This document shows, piece by piece, positions 35,311 through 48,554 of a DNA stretch of 64,000 nucleotides (its first letter is position 1; every line of letters starts with the position of its first letter). This DNA comes from Perognathus longimembris pacificus (taxonomy: Eukaryota; Chordata; Mammalia; Rodentia; Heteromyidae), in the NCBI RefSeq assembly GCF_023159225.1, contig NC_063163.1, forward strand, positions 108,779,885 to 108,843,884, in the 5' to 3' direction. The notes beneath the pieces were generated by a model, which saw only the letters and a list, made by a program, of their open reading frames with translations, did no database searches and had not been told where the DNA came from. The position numbers and the translations under genes are program-made.

Positions 35311-35656
35311 TTAGACCAAAGGGGGCTAATTCTTGAGTAAATTAACAGGCTTTCATTTCTCTTCTTTTAATTACCCAGTAATCATAACTTAGGCTACCAG
35401 GCTAAGGTATGTTCAGTAGAATTCATGATATATTTCTGGGATTTTGCCTCTTGTCTAAATCTTCCCAGTAAACTTAGCTGTGCACATAAAGTTAAAGTAA
35501 TATTCAAAAACCTGTTTCTAAGGCCTTGACTGTTAAAAAGTGTTACTAGAATTACATCATTCTTTATTTTTGAGATGGCTTGTCTTTCAGAAGATTTAGT
35601 AGTACTTTTTATTCTTGGAAAAGGAAATTCACCGTTTTTCTAACTTAGCAATTCTT

Positions 35657-35863
35657 TTTTTTTTTTTTTTGGCCAGTCATGGGCCTTGGACTCAGAGCCT
35701 GAGCACTGTCCCTGGCTTCTTCCCGCTTAAGGCTAGCACTCTGCCACTTGAGCCACAGCGCCGCTTCTGGCCGTTTTCTGTATATGTGGTGCTGGGGAAT
35801 CGAACCTAGGGCCTCGTGTATATGAGGCAGGCACTCTTGCCACTAGGCTATATCCCCAGCCCC
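35657..35863 (-). mobile_element. Dimeric SINE, young 'GCGGG' subfamily, antisense
   Basis: Perfect 16-bp duplication TAACTTAGCAATTCTT (35641-35656 and 35864-35879). TTCTTCCCGCTTAAGG and GCGCCGCTTCTGG subfamily marks. Confidence 0.93.
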
Positions 35864-36089
35864 TAACTTAGCAATTCTTATAATCAGTAGTACAATGTTT
35901 ATACATATTGAGTTCACTGTAATCCATCAGACGACTTGTAAGAAGAATAGAAGTATGCGTGTAGCTGTAAATTTGGTAGGGTCCCATTTTATAGAGTTTG
36001 GCTCTAAGGAAAACCCTGTATAACACGTGGCTATGAGGACCACCTTGTAAATTCATACACATGCTGCTTCTGTTCTGCGTCACCCTTTG

Positions 36090-39000
36090 TTCTAAATGCT
36101 GAAAAACGTAGCGTTGGGAAACATGAAACTCCTGACAACAGAAATCATAACCTTGAAGGATAGATAATAAGTAGATATATTGGATCCAGTCCTGGTATTA
36201 ACATATATTTTGGTTCTTATCCTGAAATCTAAAATTAATATACAAACCAAGATTTAAGCTGGATTGTCACCATTATTGAATGGACTTAGCATTTATATCT
36301 GAAATTTACCCAGTAAATAGCTATTAATAGCAGCAATATTACAGAATTTAAGAGTTAACATTTCTATAGGGACAGTAAGTCTTCAGCACTATCAGATGAT
36401 AAATTCTTCCTCCTGTGGTTAACTTATCTTGCACATTTGGAATACTGAATAGTAGTCTATGTGATTTGCAGTTTTATAGAAGCATTCCTATAAAACACAC
36501 AACTTGTGCTGTTTGCAAAAGATAAATCTTAGTTCTAGAGAAGTGACAGTATAGCAGCATAATTGACTTTCCTGAATTCTGTCTGCATTGTAGTCTTCAT
36601 CACAGGCATACCAATTTTAGCATCTTCTGATTGGCATAATAAGAGGATTTTTATACCAAAAACATGCAGTGCATATTTACACTCTTAGAACAGGTTAGGT
36701 AGTTCCTTAAAGAATCAGCCAGTGATTGCTACTAGTGTCTCTCATGTTGTTACACTTATTTGGGAAATCATGTTTCAAGGCTTTCCTTGGGTTCAGGTAG
36801 CCATTTTCTACCATTTGAAAACCTCTCCTATATCAATTTTTGAAAATAATTTATTGGCATATATATAACAAGACAGCTGGAAAATGTCTTCAAGGTCATG
36901 TAATTTTACGAAGAAACAGTAATAGTGGTAAAACTTCTCCTGTGGTCAATAGGTCTGCTCTATTAAACACAATGATATTGCTTGTGAACAAATCGTACTT
37001 GATTCCTACTTGATTCCTGAGTCAAATAGCTTTCAAAACATTTGTCTCTTGTCAGTGATAATTACATATGGCTTTATTTGCTGATTCTGTTCTCTAAATT
37101 GTCTTCTATCAGATTCACCTTATTAGCTAATTACAAATCTACTGTGCTATTATGTCTGCCTTAGCTTTTCTAGAGGTTTGGCATGAGAATAGCTGTTGTT
37201 TAAGGTGCATACATGAGAGATGCCAAGGAAAATCACTCAACTACCCCCTCCGGAAATTTTCTCTCATGTAATAACACATAACATATTTAGAGTTTATACT
37301 AAGAATTTAAACCTACAGATCACATAAGGATTTTTTTCTTTCAAATGAGATATAGAACAGCTAGATGTGATGATATATCTAATTTTAAAGTGAATCTAAA
37401 TGTCTTGCATTGTTAGCATTACTTAACAGTGTTACATTTATTCAATGCATTTTGTGCTTATAAAATGTTGATACTGTTTGTTTCTGGGATAGAAGAACAG
37501 TGTTGAAGTAGTTTGTTGTACCTACCATGATGGAAGGGCAAGTAACAAGACATTACTTAAATGTTGAGAGCTGAATTGCATTTCTAATGAACACCAAGGC
37601 GCTGTAAAGAAAATTGATGTTGACTTAAGGGGGTTAGAAATGAATGGGCTCATGAAAGTAATACCTCATTATTACTGATCAGGGAGGCTTTTCTTAGGAG
37701 GTAATATTTAAACGGATGAGCAAACTTATCTGAGGGAACACAAATATAGGCAGAAGAGACCCGCAAGTACAAAATCTCTGAGGTAGGAGCGTGCTTTGAT
37801 TGTTGGAGGAATAGCTGGTGTACATAGAGAACTACTGGAAACAAGGTTGGAAGAGGTGCCAGGGACTTTGACATATGGTACCTCACAAGCTTACGTGCAT
37901 GAGAAGCTAGCAGATGATGAGCAGGGGACTGCTCCGTTGGTGTATGAGTAGATGAGAGATGGGAAGAAGGAAAGCAAGTTATTGCAACAGTGCCATTGAG
38001 GTTGTGATTGTTTCATAGTTTTAGCATGGTGGTCTCAAAGAGGTAAGGAGTGATCATGCAGATAAACACTGGGAGGAGAGACTTTCAGGCAGAGATAATA
38101 GCAAATGTCCACACCAAAAACATCAGTTCCCCCCTAAACCACATTAAAATATTTTAACAATTGAATATGTATTTATAAAGTTGCTTACTGAAGTGAAAAC
38201 AATGCCAACAATATTGGTTTTAGGTCATCAAATACTAAGACACAAGGAAATTAAAAATCAAATGATAGGAAAAGGTATGTTGTACTGATACTAGTCAAAG
38301 ACTACTTTTAAGTAACCTATGAGTTAAAAGAAAGGTTGGCAATTAACTGAGTAAAGATCAAAACGCAGTTAAATTTTACAGATGCAATCAAATTTTAAAG
38401 GCAATGTAATTGGCTAGCCAACATTAATGGATAGAATATTTACATTAATGTATTCAGCACACATTATTAAAGCAGTTCTCTGGTAGGGAATGTAATCTCT
38501 CCCTATGGAAATTTCTTGCCCTATATGGGGCAAGAAAATTGTTGTTTAAAGATTATATAGTTAAAAGTGACCAGAGTACCAGGAAGCTACTTCAACTCAA
38601 TTTTGTTATTTTGAATTGCAAATTTTCTCTCTCTTCAAAAGCCAGTAAGTAAACTTGACAGAGAATACTTTTATTTTCTTCTAGGAATAATAATGTAACT
38701 AGCAAACCTAATGCACAAGATTTATTTGAGTGATGATAAACGAAAGTTCAGGTTCAGGAGCAATTTTTATTCAAGAATGGTACTATCTAGTAATAAACCA
38801 ATAATTTTAAATGCCTTGTCTTTGTCTTTAATTATTAATCTGGAATTTTATTTCCAGGCCAGTTCTTGGTAAGCTACCATGATCTGAAAAACTTCCAGGG
38901 TACTATTTCCAGTCAAAACAATGTCTGAGGCACTTATTTCTTCTGCATAGACTTTTTAGTTCTAGATAAATTTATTCACATATCCCTAGGCCTGTAAGTT

Positions 39001-39475
39001 TACAATAAGTTGGAAGAAAAGATATAGGAATAAAAGATGACAAAGAATGATTGACATTATTTGTAGTACACAGCTTTTCCAAGGAATATAGTACATGAAA
39101 AGAAAATGGCACTGGGTAAGCACACTGGGAGTTAAGAACTTGTCCAGCCATCTAGGTGCTTTTCTTTCAGCAGTTTAAGAATTGTAGGTAGACTGTAAAG
39201 CCTCATAACCATAGACCAGACTAGAGGATCATATGTTCTATCTCAAGGTGAATCCTTGGCCCTGACTAGACATTTGGTGAAAAATATTGCTAGCTGCAAC
39301 GTTGCTGCATTTTTTCTTCAATGTGAGTGTGTAGCTTCAACTTATCAAACAATATCTTTGTGCGACTCTGTGCTTTTAAGCTTAATAGACTAGCATTTCC
39401 CCCCCTAGGACCAATAACATTCTTATCTTATCACAGAACTTTGGTAGGTTAAACAAATGTACATTCATTTGTTAA
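36090..39475. other. Large intron, mostly unassigned
   Basis: Part of the 8-kb intron between the exons at 32966 and 41088. No young repeat. An old repeat is possible at 37620-38100. Otherwise AT-rich unique sequence. Confidence 0.45.
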
Positions 39476-39480
39476 TAAGC

Positions 39481-39719
39481 TTTTTTTTTTCTGGTCAGTT
39501 GTAGGCTTGAACGAGGACTCAGGCACTGTTCCTGAGCTCTTTTGCTCAAGGCTAGCACCCTACCATTTTGAGCCACAGCTTCACTTCCAGTTTTTGAGTG
39601 GCTAATTGGAAAATACTGTCTTACAGGGAATTTTCTGCCTGGAACTGCTTTGAACTGCAGTCCTCACGCTCAGCCTCCTGAAGAGCTAGGATTACAGGCA
39701 TGAGCCACCAGCGCCTGAC
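39481..39719 (-). mobile_element. Composite SINE (7SL/B1-like + right module), antisense
   Basis: T-run, GCTCAAGGCTAGCACCCTAC, then CTCAGCCTCCTGAAGAGCTA and GAGCCACCAGCGCCTGAC. Confidence 0.85.
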
Positions 39720-39946
39720 TTAGTTTTACTTAGAGTTCTTGGATTTCAAAATTAACTTTCAGGCATTAATGAAATAATAATATAATTGAACGTATATTAA
39801 GTGGTTATTTTAAAATAAAAAATAAATATTTTATAGCAAAAAGGGTGATGTTACTTGTCTAGTTAACTTATAAAAGTAGAGAGTAAAGTTTTACCTTGTA
39901 TAATTTTAGTTGAGAGTATTTTACTTGCTGGGATAGCATTGGAGAT

Positions 39947-40157
39947 TTTTTTTTTTTTTTTTTGGCCAGTCCTGGGCCTTGGACTCAGGGCCTGAACACT
40001 GGCCCTGGCTTCTTTTTGCTCAAGGCTAGCACTCTGCCACTTGAGCCACAGTGCCACTTCTGGCCGTTTTTCTATATATGTGGGTGCTGGGGAATCGAAC
40101 CCAGGGCTTCATGAATACAAAGCAAGCACTCTTGCCACTAGGCCATCCTCCCAGCCC
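39947..40157 (-). mobile_element. Dimeric SINE, antisense
   Basis: T-run and GGCCAGTCCTGGGCCTTGGA, ending at CTCCCAGCCC. AGCATTGGAGATTTT and AGCATTGTAGATTTT flank it. Confidence 0.9.
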
Positions 40158-41087
40158 AGCATTGTAGATTTTAACTTCTCATATTCTCATCCTCCTGGCT
40201 GAGGTGGCTAATAAGCTATCACAGCAATAAATTAAACTGTTTATCCTGGGCTGTTTATAAACTAGGTAAAATGACTTACTGAGTAAATGGCTGTATAGTT
40301 AAGTTGTTGGTAGTTAACATCATTATAATACCATCTCTGCACCTGCTGCAGTCGCCAGTGTGCCCATTAACACCTGCAGGAAATAGAGAAGCAACTCACA
40401 GCTGTCTGAGCTTGTGACCTCAGGCAAGACCTTCATCCTTGCTCTGCTCCATCTCCTCTTTTGTAACCAGGGGCTGCTAACCTGCAGAGCAGTGGTGAGC
40501 ATAACATCAGTTAATAGATGAAACAATAAGTCTTGGATAAGGTTTTGCTGGGTTTATTGTTCTAAGTGGGAATTTAAAAAATATTTAATATACTTTGTGT
40601 TGACATTCCAAATTGTAAGCCAATGTACAACCAACAGTCAGGTAAGTAGAAGAGACTTAAACAACTGTGAAGAAAAATGGTGTCTTCTTGGGCATTATCC
40701 TCCCCGTGGACACTTGATTCTGTAAGGTGGCAAGTCACTCTCACATGTGATATTTGTTTGCATGATTAGGCTCTGAAGATCCTTCGGATTGAAAGTAGGC
40801 CTGGAGCAATACTGTGAGGTTAGTCATCACAAGTAAAGGCTATGCAGAAAGATAACTTTGCTAAGCTCATATTTGGAGCACAATGTTAGCAGCAGAAGTG
40901 TAGAGAGAAGCTTACTTGGATGGATGGAAATAGCGCAAGTTGCTGGTCAGGCTTCCCAGACACCATTTGGAAACTTAAGTGCAAAACTCCCATCACAGAT
41001 GACTTGTATATAACAGATCTTCAGCTGATGTAAGAGAGTATGTGTGTATATATATTTATAATTTTCATTTTCTCCCTCTTCCTCTAG

Positions 41088-41197
41088 AATTGGGTGGATA
41101 AAGCTGAAAAACAGGCTCTTCTTTCTGATACACTTGACCTGTCAGAACTCTTCCATCCGGACACTTTTCTTAATGCACTTCGCCAGGAAACTGCCAG
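41088..41197 (+). CDS. DYNC2H1: DYNC2H1 coding exon (window exon 12), C-terminal domain
   Basis: One hundred and ten bases between CCTCTAG and GTAATT. It encodes NWVDKAEKQALLSDTLDLSE and LFHPDTFLNALRQETA, corresponding to the dynein F-x-P-x-x-FL-x-A-x-x-Q block. It ends with two bases of an arginine codon completed by the next exon. Confidence 0.97.
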
Positions 41198-41522
41198 GTA
41201 ATTAAACATGAGCTGCTTTACTCACTTTGCATCCTGTAACTTTTAGTTTCTAGAAGTACATTTATTGTTGAAATCCAGACAGTTAGTTCCTGATACTTTT
41301 AGTTTAAAAAATACTGCTTTTAATTAAATGTATTTTATTAGAATTGAAAATTATGAAATTTAACTTTTAACATTGTCATTGATTTAGTTTTGTACTGTTT
41401 AATATGATACCCCAAGGTCCCATTTAAATTTATAGGAATTAAAATGAACTGCGATCGTCCTGGTCACTTTTTAAGTTTTAACATAGCAAAAAAATTAGCC
41501 AGAGCCTTAGCTTAACAAAAAA

Positions 41523-41690
41523 AGCAGGGTGTTGTGGTTCACACTGTTAATCCCAGCTACACAAGAGGTAGAAATAGGAGGATCATGGGCTGAGATTTGC
41601 CCCAAGTAAAAGTGAGACCCTATCTGAAAAGCCTTTTCTGTGCAAGGCTTTGAGTTCAAATTCAAGTTCTTCAGTTACACTAGCTTGCTC
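41523..41690 (+). mobile_element. Old B1-type SINE, sense
   Basis: GCAGGGTGTTGTGGTTCACA, TAATCCCAGCTACACAAGAG and GTGAGACCCTATCTGAAAAG follow B1/Alu order, with a decayed ID-like tail. Confidence 0.65.
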
Positions 41691-41990
41691 CTTTGCTCAG
41701 TACACATAGGTGGATAGCTACGATTTTGGAATACATGAAAACTTTTTTTGATATTTGTAGTATTGTTTATTGTATAGTGTGAAAACAAGATCTCATGGTT
41801 AAGATCAAATTTCTCTTTATACCAGGGTGGGGTTACTAGGTTGTATTCAGAGCATATATTTTTTTAACCAGTAAAGATACAAAGGAAGAGATGCTACCAC
41901 AAATAAGATGAACAAAATTAAGTTGTGTAGTCACTTGGGCATTTCAGTTTATACTTTCTCAGAATATGAGGAATAACAGTTTTGATAAAT

Positions 41991-42512
41991 TGTCGGGATC
42001 TGACGGATCCCTTTCTCCCCGATCCCCCGGGGAAAATGCTTGAATCCCAAAATCTATGAAAGAGCACTGGGCCTTGCCTTCCACCGGCAGAAGGCCAAGG
42101 CGTACTCTTATGGAAATACACTAAGTTGAGGAAAGGTTGCTGAAGCCTCCCCTCCCCCCCCATCCCCTCACATGTTACCAGGAGCAGAGGCGGAAGAAGG
42201 CATTAGTCTCAAAGGATTAAATTTGGGAGGGGGGCTTATATAGTGGTAATGGCGTGAAAGGAAAGGACTTGGGCCATTGGCTAAACTGAGCTAGCTGCCC
42301 ATCAGGTGATGTCATGAAACTTCCTTTGTGGGCTAGACAACCCTATAATGGTGGCATGCACGTGTTTGCCCCCCAGGGGCGGGGGGCTTCTTTTCCGGTT
42401 GAGGCCGGAAGGTGGGAGGGGCTCCCTCCCACACTGTCCTAGGGCTGGGGAAAGGGCGGCATCTCGCTCTTGGCGCCCTTCCCCCACTAAGGCCAAAATT
42501 GAATCCCCAACA
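41991..42512 (-). mobile_element. Solo ERV LTR, antisense, same family as 34438-34998
   Basis: A 522-bp LTR from TGTCGGGATC to CCCCAACA, flanked by ATAAAT and ATTAAT (five of six identical). On the minus strand CTATATAAGCC (about 42234-42244) is a good TATA box, which fixes the orientation as antisense to DYNC2H1. No retroviral coding sequence accompanies it. Confidence 0.85.
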
Positions 42513-42839
42513 ATTAATATTTTGATTAATCTGATGATGAACATTTATAGTGTGCCTGAGGGTTAGGGTCAAAATGGAGAATGTAAAAAGGCCCTCTGCT
42601 TAGAGAGCTTGTAACCTCAAAGAAAGACTGTCTATGCAGTTAGGTATTATTTGCACACTTCAGTTTAAAATAAAGTAGTATCTAGCTGCAGTTCATTATC
42701 TATTTTAGTTTCTGAGGATTGTGTTGTGGAATTTAATGAGGTCCCCTCACTCACATTAGGGTTCTTCATCCTGGCTCTACCATTGAGCTCCATAGCAGAG
42801 AATGACTTCTCTGTAACATTTGCTTTCTCATCTTTACAG

Positions 42840-42921
42840 GGCAATGGGCCACTCTGTGGATAGTCTTAAATTTGTAGCCTCGTGGAAAGGTAGACTTCAA
42901 GAAGCAAAGCTACAAATTAAG
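42840..42921 (+). CDS. DYNC2H1: DYNC2H1 coding exon (window exon 13), C-terminal domain
   Basis: Eighty-two bases between TCTTTACAG and GTACTA. The first base completes the split arginine, then 27 codons read AMGHSVDSLKFVASWKGRLQ and EAKLQIK, the D-x-L-x-F strand of the C-terminal domain. A solo ERV LTR ends about 330 bp upstream. Confidence 0.96.
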
Positions 42922-44077
42922 GTACTAACTTTAGGTGATTATCTGAGCTTAAAGTGTATAACTGAACAAGACAGATGGTGAAACTTCTGTCTCTTTATTG
43001 TTATGAGATCAACAGATTGACTTATTGGAATTACAATACAAATAAGAATTTATAGTGTATTAACCCCACCAATGAAAAGATAAAAGATGTCCTGTTAAAC
43101 TGAAAGCTGTGCGTATACAAGCAAAGCAAGAATAATTAGGGTAAATGACATTAGGACAGAAGGTACACATTGAGACACCTTTCACATTCAACTCCAATAG
43201 TAAATATACACAGATACCATGCCATCTCCTCAGTAAACAATGTGTCTTCTACAGTAAAGCACTAAGGGTGAAGTAAACATGTACAAATAGCATGGATTAG
43301 TGTTGAATAGTGGTGGACAATTACTGAAAGCACAGCATCACTAAAATTATGAAGTGTACACTAACACATTTTCCTAACTCATCTACAAATGAAGTAATAG
43401 GATGGACTCAATTGTCTATCTCGAATGAGCCAAGTACTTTTAGTTATTTTGCTTCACTTAAATAGTTTTAGCCATTGTTCCTTTAATCTAATTTCTTCCA
43501 AGTATTCAAATAGCTTGGGAGAGAGGGATTCATATTTTCCACTAGTTTTGTGACTATTGGAGAGTCATCTCTTCATTCTTCTCATCCCAAGGAAGAAGCC
43601 CCTTCTCCTGGCTGGATTACAGAGAAGAAATTAGGGCTCTTTGCTTGCCTCTTCCTCGTGCAAACTTTTCTTTCAAATGTAGACATTCTGAAGGGTTTTC
43701 TGTTCCTAGGAAGACTTGTTCCATCACGATTGTGACTAGAAATTAAGCCTGCCATTTTTACAGAGAACTGTTATATGTATCCTCTATATTTCTCAAGAAT
43801 AAAGGTGACAAGGTAGATGAACACTGGAGAAAATCAAAGAATGAGCTTTAATGTTTCCCTTTATGCCAGATTTCATTTCTATGCCAAAGCATCTGAGAGT
43901 ATATGACTAATGACATTTACATATTAGCTAAAATGAGAATTCAGTCTGAGTTACTCGTCTATACCTTTTTTTAGTTTACAATGCCACAAGAGCAAATGTG
44001 GCCTTTGGTCTTTAGATATGCCCCTTTTGAAGTCGGCAGTCACTGTATATATTAACAATATTTATTTTCTATGGTAG

Positions 44078-44194
44078 ATCAGTGGCTTATTACTGGAAGG
44101 CTGCAGTTTTGATGGGAATCAGCTTTCTGAAAATCAACATGATTCTCCCAGTGTGTCAACAGTTCTCCCTTGTTTTATGGGCTGGATTCCACAG
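44078..44194 (+). CDS. DYNC2H1: DYNC2H1 coding exon (window exon 14), C-terminal domain
   Basis: Thirty-nine whole codons between TATGGTAG and GTAATT. It encodes ISGLLLEGCSFDGNQLSEN and ends in LPCFMGWIPQ. These match the G-L-x-LEGA-x-W-D and P-x-x-x-W/I-x-P blocks near the C-terminus of dynein heavy chains. Confidence 0.97.
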
Positions 44195-44369
44195 GTAATT
44201 TACCCATAGATTTTAATCTTTTCAACAAGTTATTCTTGCCTGTGTATCTCTGCTTTCTAATCTTCCCAAATGATTTTATAGTCAAAATATTTTTAAGTTG
44301 TATAGAGCATTTTAAGCCCATTTGCTTTGGAAATCACAAAGAATACTTAGTGAAAGAACCCTGTTTGTA

Positions 44370-44510
44370 TTCCTGTTCTTTTCAGCATTGTGCTAGGTGC
44401 CTCGCATACTTTTTGTTAGTTTCCTACAGCAGATATTTTCCCATTTTCCAGTGAGTAACCATGTTCAGGGGTTAGTGACAGAACCAGGGTGTTAATACAT
44501 ATCTGAGTTT
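44370..44510 (+). repeat. MIR-like ancient SINE
   Basis: CATTGTGCTAGGTGCCTCGC, ATTTTCCCATTTTCCAGTGA and CAGAACCAGGGTG follow MIR order. Confidence 0.5.
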
Positions 44511-44885
44511 TCCACCACATAATAGCATTATACTGCTGAAATAGGCAGAAAAATGAAATTTCAGTTATTGGCCATATAAAGAAAATTCCTTTAAAATAGC
44601 ATATAGCTGCAGATGAAACACATGACCTTTCCTCCACTAAGACCTTTAAAGATGCAAGTATGAATAAGTAGCAAGAAATCCCATTTTGAGAGAGCAGCAA
44701 ATGTATGTATTACTAACTACAAGAAAAATGAAATAATGCATTGAAATATCTAGTTTTTTTATAAAAAAGAATCAAAAGCATCTGAGTATTCATTCATTAA
44801 AAAAAAATGAAGGCATCAGCAATCATTGTTCAGAGAACTACAAGCAGTACTTACAATAAGATACCAACAACCAATTCTAGGCCAA

Positions 44886-45334
44886 GAACCAGTACTTACA
44901 TCTATAATCCTAGCTACTCAGGAGGCTGATATCTGAGAATGAAGGTTCAGAGCTAGCCTCAACAGACAAGTCAAGAATCCAAGAGATTCTTTTTTTTTTT
45001 TTTTTTTTTTTTTGCCAGTCCTGGGCTTAGACTCAGGGCCTGAGCACTGTCCCTGGCTTCTTTGTGCTCAAGGCTAGCACTTTGCCACTTGAGCCACAGC
45101 GCCACTTCTGGGCATTTTGTATATCTGTGGTGCTAGGGAATCGAACCCAGGGCTTCATGTATACAAGGCAAGCACTCTTGCCACTAGGCCATATTCCCAG
45201 CCCCAAAAGATTCTTCTTATCTCCAGCTTACCTAGCAAAAAACTGGACATGGAGTTGTGGCTTAAGTGATAGAGTGCAAACCCTGAGAAAAGTAGCAAGA
45301 GTGACAAAACTATTCCCCCACCTGCCAAAAAAAC
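44886..45334 (+). mobile_element. Composite SINE (host of a nested SINE), sense
   Basis: The B1-like half ends at 44990 and resumes at about 45205 with TCTTATCTCC, then GTGGCTTAAGTGATAGAG and an A-tail. It is split by the insertion at 44992-45204. Confidence 0.8.
44992..45204 (-). mobile_element. Dimeric SINE nested in a composite SINE, antisense
   Basis: T-run of about 24, GCCAGTCCTGGGCTTAGACT, ending at ATATTCCCAGCCCC. The flanks AAGAGATTCTT and AAAAGATTCTT are inside the older SINE. Confidence 0.9.
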
Positions 45335-47735
45335 CTAATTGGCACAAAGTAGAGAATTTTGAATTTATATTTCATTATTGAACTGAGCCAAGTGAGCCAA
45401 TGTCAATTTTAAGAACACATTAACCACCTTAGTATAACCACAACACCTAGATTTTAATACATTTCAATTATAAAACAATTTACTATTAATGTGAATTACT
45501 TCACGTCTTCATATATCTTTTTTGCATTAATTGAGAAGTCTATTTATTGATAGTTATTAAATGCTTAATTTCATTCAGCTATTTTTGCTTTGCCTAAGTA
45601 CGTAAAACGTCTGATCATGAAAAGGCTAAAAACCTTAGCTTTGCTTCTACTTTGACCATTTAGTTTTTGGTGACTTAGGAGCAAGTTTTCTTTTCTCCTC
45701 GTTCCCACGAAAACTAAGAATAGAACAGTCTGTCTTGGGAGGAAGATTTGTCACTGCACTTTAAAACATTGCAGAAGACTCCAACTAGGTTTGTAAGGGT
45801 TTGGAAACAGAAAACTTCGTAACCAGTAGTGCATATACAAAGTTCTCCTTTTAAAAGGAAATTTTACTAGTGTGAAGAGATAGGAACATCTCCTGACTTC
45901 ATTGGAATATAGCACTGCTAAAGAAACAGTTCCAGTTCATGTTTTTGATCACCAAAAAGAGAGCAAGGAAAGCAAAGCAACTATCAGGTGGCAGAGACCC
46001 ATAATTCAAGATCTTTCCTGGCATTAAAACCATGTGGCCAAAGACTAGTGTGCTCTTTGCTGAAAGGTCCTGAAACAGTTCCAGAAGAAAGCCTCTGCTT
46101 GGCTATTAACCTCAGGCCAGCCTGAGCAGTTGCAGGTAATGCTGAATCCTGAAGCTTCGCCCTGTAAGCCGGGTGAAGGAAGAGGAAAGAGATTAACAGT
46201 GACAAGTTAAGGTTGAAAATATAAACTCCAATCCCTACTTTTTTTTCCCACAGCTCAACTCAGAATTCATTCTTTCTGCAAATCCTTGCTAGAAGTATTT
46301 CTTATATTTTAATTTTTGAAAGTTTTGAAATTTCCCCAAATACTCTGGATATTTGTGTTTGTTTCCTAGCCTGAATTTTAATCTAAAGAATTATTTTATT
46401 ATGTAAAATTCTTAGCTGTTTAGAATTTTAGGTGCACTATTAGCATACTGGCAGAATCATCAATGTAGAGAGAGAACTAGAAAGATTTAGGATGGCTTAT
46501 GTTTTCACCTGTTTGGGGAATGATTCTACATGACGAACGTGCACATCAGGTTAAGATTTAAGAATGTTAGGAATAATTTCTCAAAGACATGTATTGTTGT
46601 ATGTGGGAAAGAGGGAGTGGGAGAAAGAATTAAGTTTAGAAAAGATAGTAATTTCATAAAATTACTGCCCAGTTGGACTTAATAGTCTTTTTAAATTCTC
46701 CATGTAGGAGAAATCTATTTCTCTCATAGCAACATGTAGTGTGGGTGCTAGATGATTTGACAATAGAAAGTAAGGAAGAGCTTTATGGATGGATTAACAG
46801 TATCTTCAGATTCCTTCACCTCCCTGTGAGGTGTTACTTGTACTTTTATAATTGGGAAACTGGTGCTGGAAGAGTCATTCACTTAGCTCCTAGAGTGGCA
46901 TGCCAGGGCCAAAGATGGATGATTTCCACAAGTGCCAGAACTTTTCTCAACTCCTCTCTGACAATGCTGTACATCTTAACGAGGTACCATGGGTAAATTC
47001 CCACTGGGTTTCTAACTGACCACTTATGTAATATTCTACAGAGAGCCCAGCTTACTTCTATTTTCAATTCTAAAAAAATAGTAATTCAATAGTTGAATAA
47101 GTCATGTAAGTTCTGTATAAAAACTAATACTAAATTGAACTCATTTTTGAAATGTTTTTTGTGTGTATGTGTGTGTTTGTGTATGTGTGTTTGTGTTTCT
47201 GAGCCTTGATCACTGAAAGATCCTAGAATAAGATTGGCCATTCCTCCCACCTAAATGATAATCTCTTCTACCATTTCTTGAACCTACTTTACTTATGGGA
47301 CAAGAAAAAGTCACTCCTGAAGCTTCGCCCATCCTACAATACTGGAAGCACAATGAAGCCATTGAAAACAACTAGGGACATAGCAAAACACAGGAGCCAA
47401 CTTATAACATTACCACTAAATATTATTGACAATTTGAACATCAATAAGATAAACATATTTAAACATATTTAAGTCCACTGACTATTTAGAAAAGGAGATA
47501 CACCAGCAAACAGTTTCATTATTTTTAATGAAATAGAAAATTAGATGCATTTAGACAATCTTTTCTATGCAAACTGTACTTTCTCTTATGAGGACTAATA
47601 AATGGAAATAAAAAAATGATAGAATCAGATTACCATTTTATACTCTTGAGTGAAAACGCCATCATTACTGGCTTCTGATATTCAAAAGAGACACTAAACA
47701 TTATGTTGCTTCTTGATGGAAATTAGTTTTGTGTC
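45335..47735. other. Intron, mostly unassigned
   Basis: Upstream of the last exon. It contains a MIR-like block near 46800 and a GT-rich tract near 47160-47200. No exon recognised. Confidence 0.45.
46800..46970 (+). repeat. MIR-like ancient SINE
   Basis: CTCCCTGTGAGGTGTTACTT, TATAATTGGGAAACTGGTGC and GTCATTCACTTAGCTCC follow MIR order. Confidence 0.55.
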
Positions 47736-47792
47736 CCTGTGCTTGTACTGGGGATTAAACTCAGGACTTCCTGCTCTCACTTGGCTTTTTCT

Positions 47793-47997
47793 TTTTCTTT
47801 TTTTGGCCAGTCCTGGGGCTTGGACTCAGGGCCTGAGCACTGTCCCTGGCTTCTTTTTGCTCAAGGCTAGCACTCTGCCACTTGAGCCACAGTGCCACTT
47901 CTGGCCGTTTTCTGTATATGTGGTGCTGGGGAATTGAACCCAGGGCCTCATGTATACGAGGCAAGCACTCTTGCCACTAGGCCATATCCCCAGCCCC
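47793..47997 (-). mobile_element. Dimeric SINE, antisense
   Basis: GGCCAGTCCTGGGGCTTGGA to ATATCCCCAGCCCC, flanked by CTCACTTGGCTTTTTCT on both sides (47776-47792 and 47997-48013, overlapping one base). The surrounding 47735-48060 may be an older SINE. Confidence 0.9.
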
Positions 47998-48554
47998 TCA
48001 CTTGGCTTTTTCTAAACTCATGGCTGAATTGAGCCACACCTCCACTTCCATTTATGGGGGTGTACAATAGCACAAACACAGAGGCTAAGGAGTTTTGGCT
48101 TGCCTCCAGATCCTCTAGTTTACAGGAGTATGAGAGAAATGCTATGCATGGAATGTAACCAAAAAAAGAATAAAGAAGACTCTGTGGTTAACTTCTTTAC
48201 AAGAATTGCTAAGGAAAAATCAAAAGCCTATCTAAGTTTAGGAGATTTAAGTGATATTAACGAACTGTAAGATATAGGCTTTATCTGAATTACCATTTTA
48301 ACTGAAAGTCTTAAAATTATAGGATGAGTGAATATTTAATATTGAGAATTATCAATTTTTCACATTTATAAATGAAATTTAATAATTATTTAGTTCAAAA
48401 TACTCTAGTATCTGGAGATAGAAAGGAAACTCAGTTGAGAGTAATTGTTGCTGTGTGATAATAGGGGCTTATTAATCTTTATTTAAATGCTAGCTAAAAC
48501 TCGTGACCTAATCTACTTTGAAATAGTGTGTTCTAAAACCATCTTTTTAAACAG

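Noticed and set aside
5967..42512. Possibility of a complete provirus
   Set aside because: All three LTRs are solitary. No gag, pol or env-like frames or primer-binding sites are seen between or beside them.
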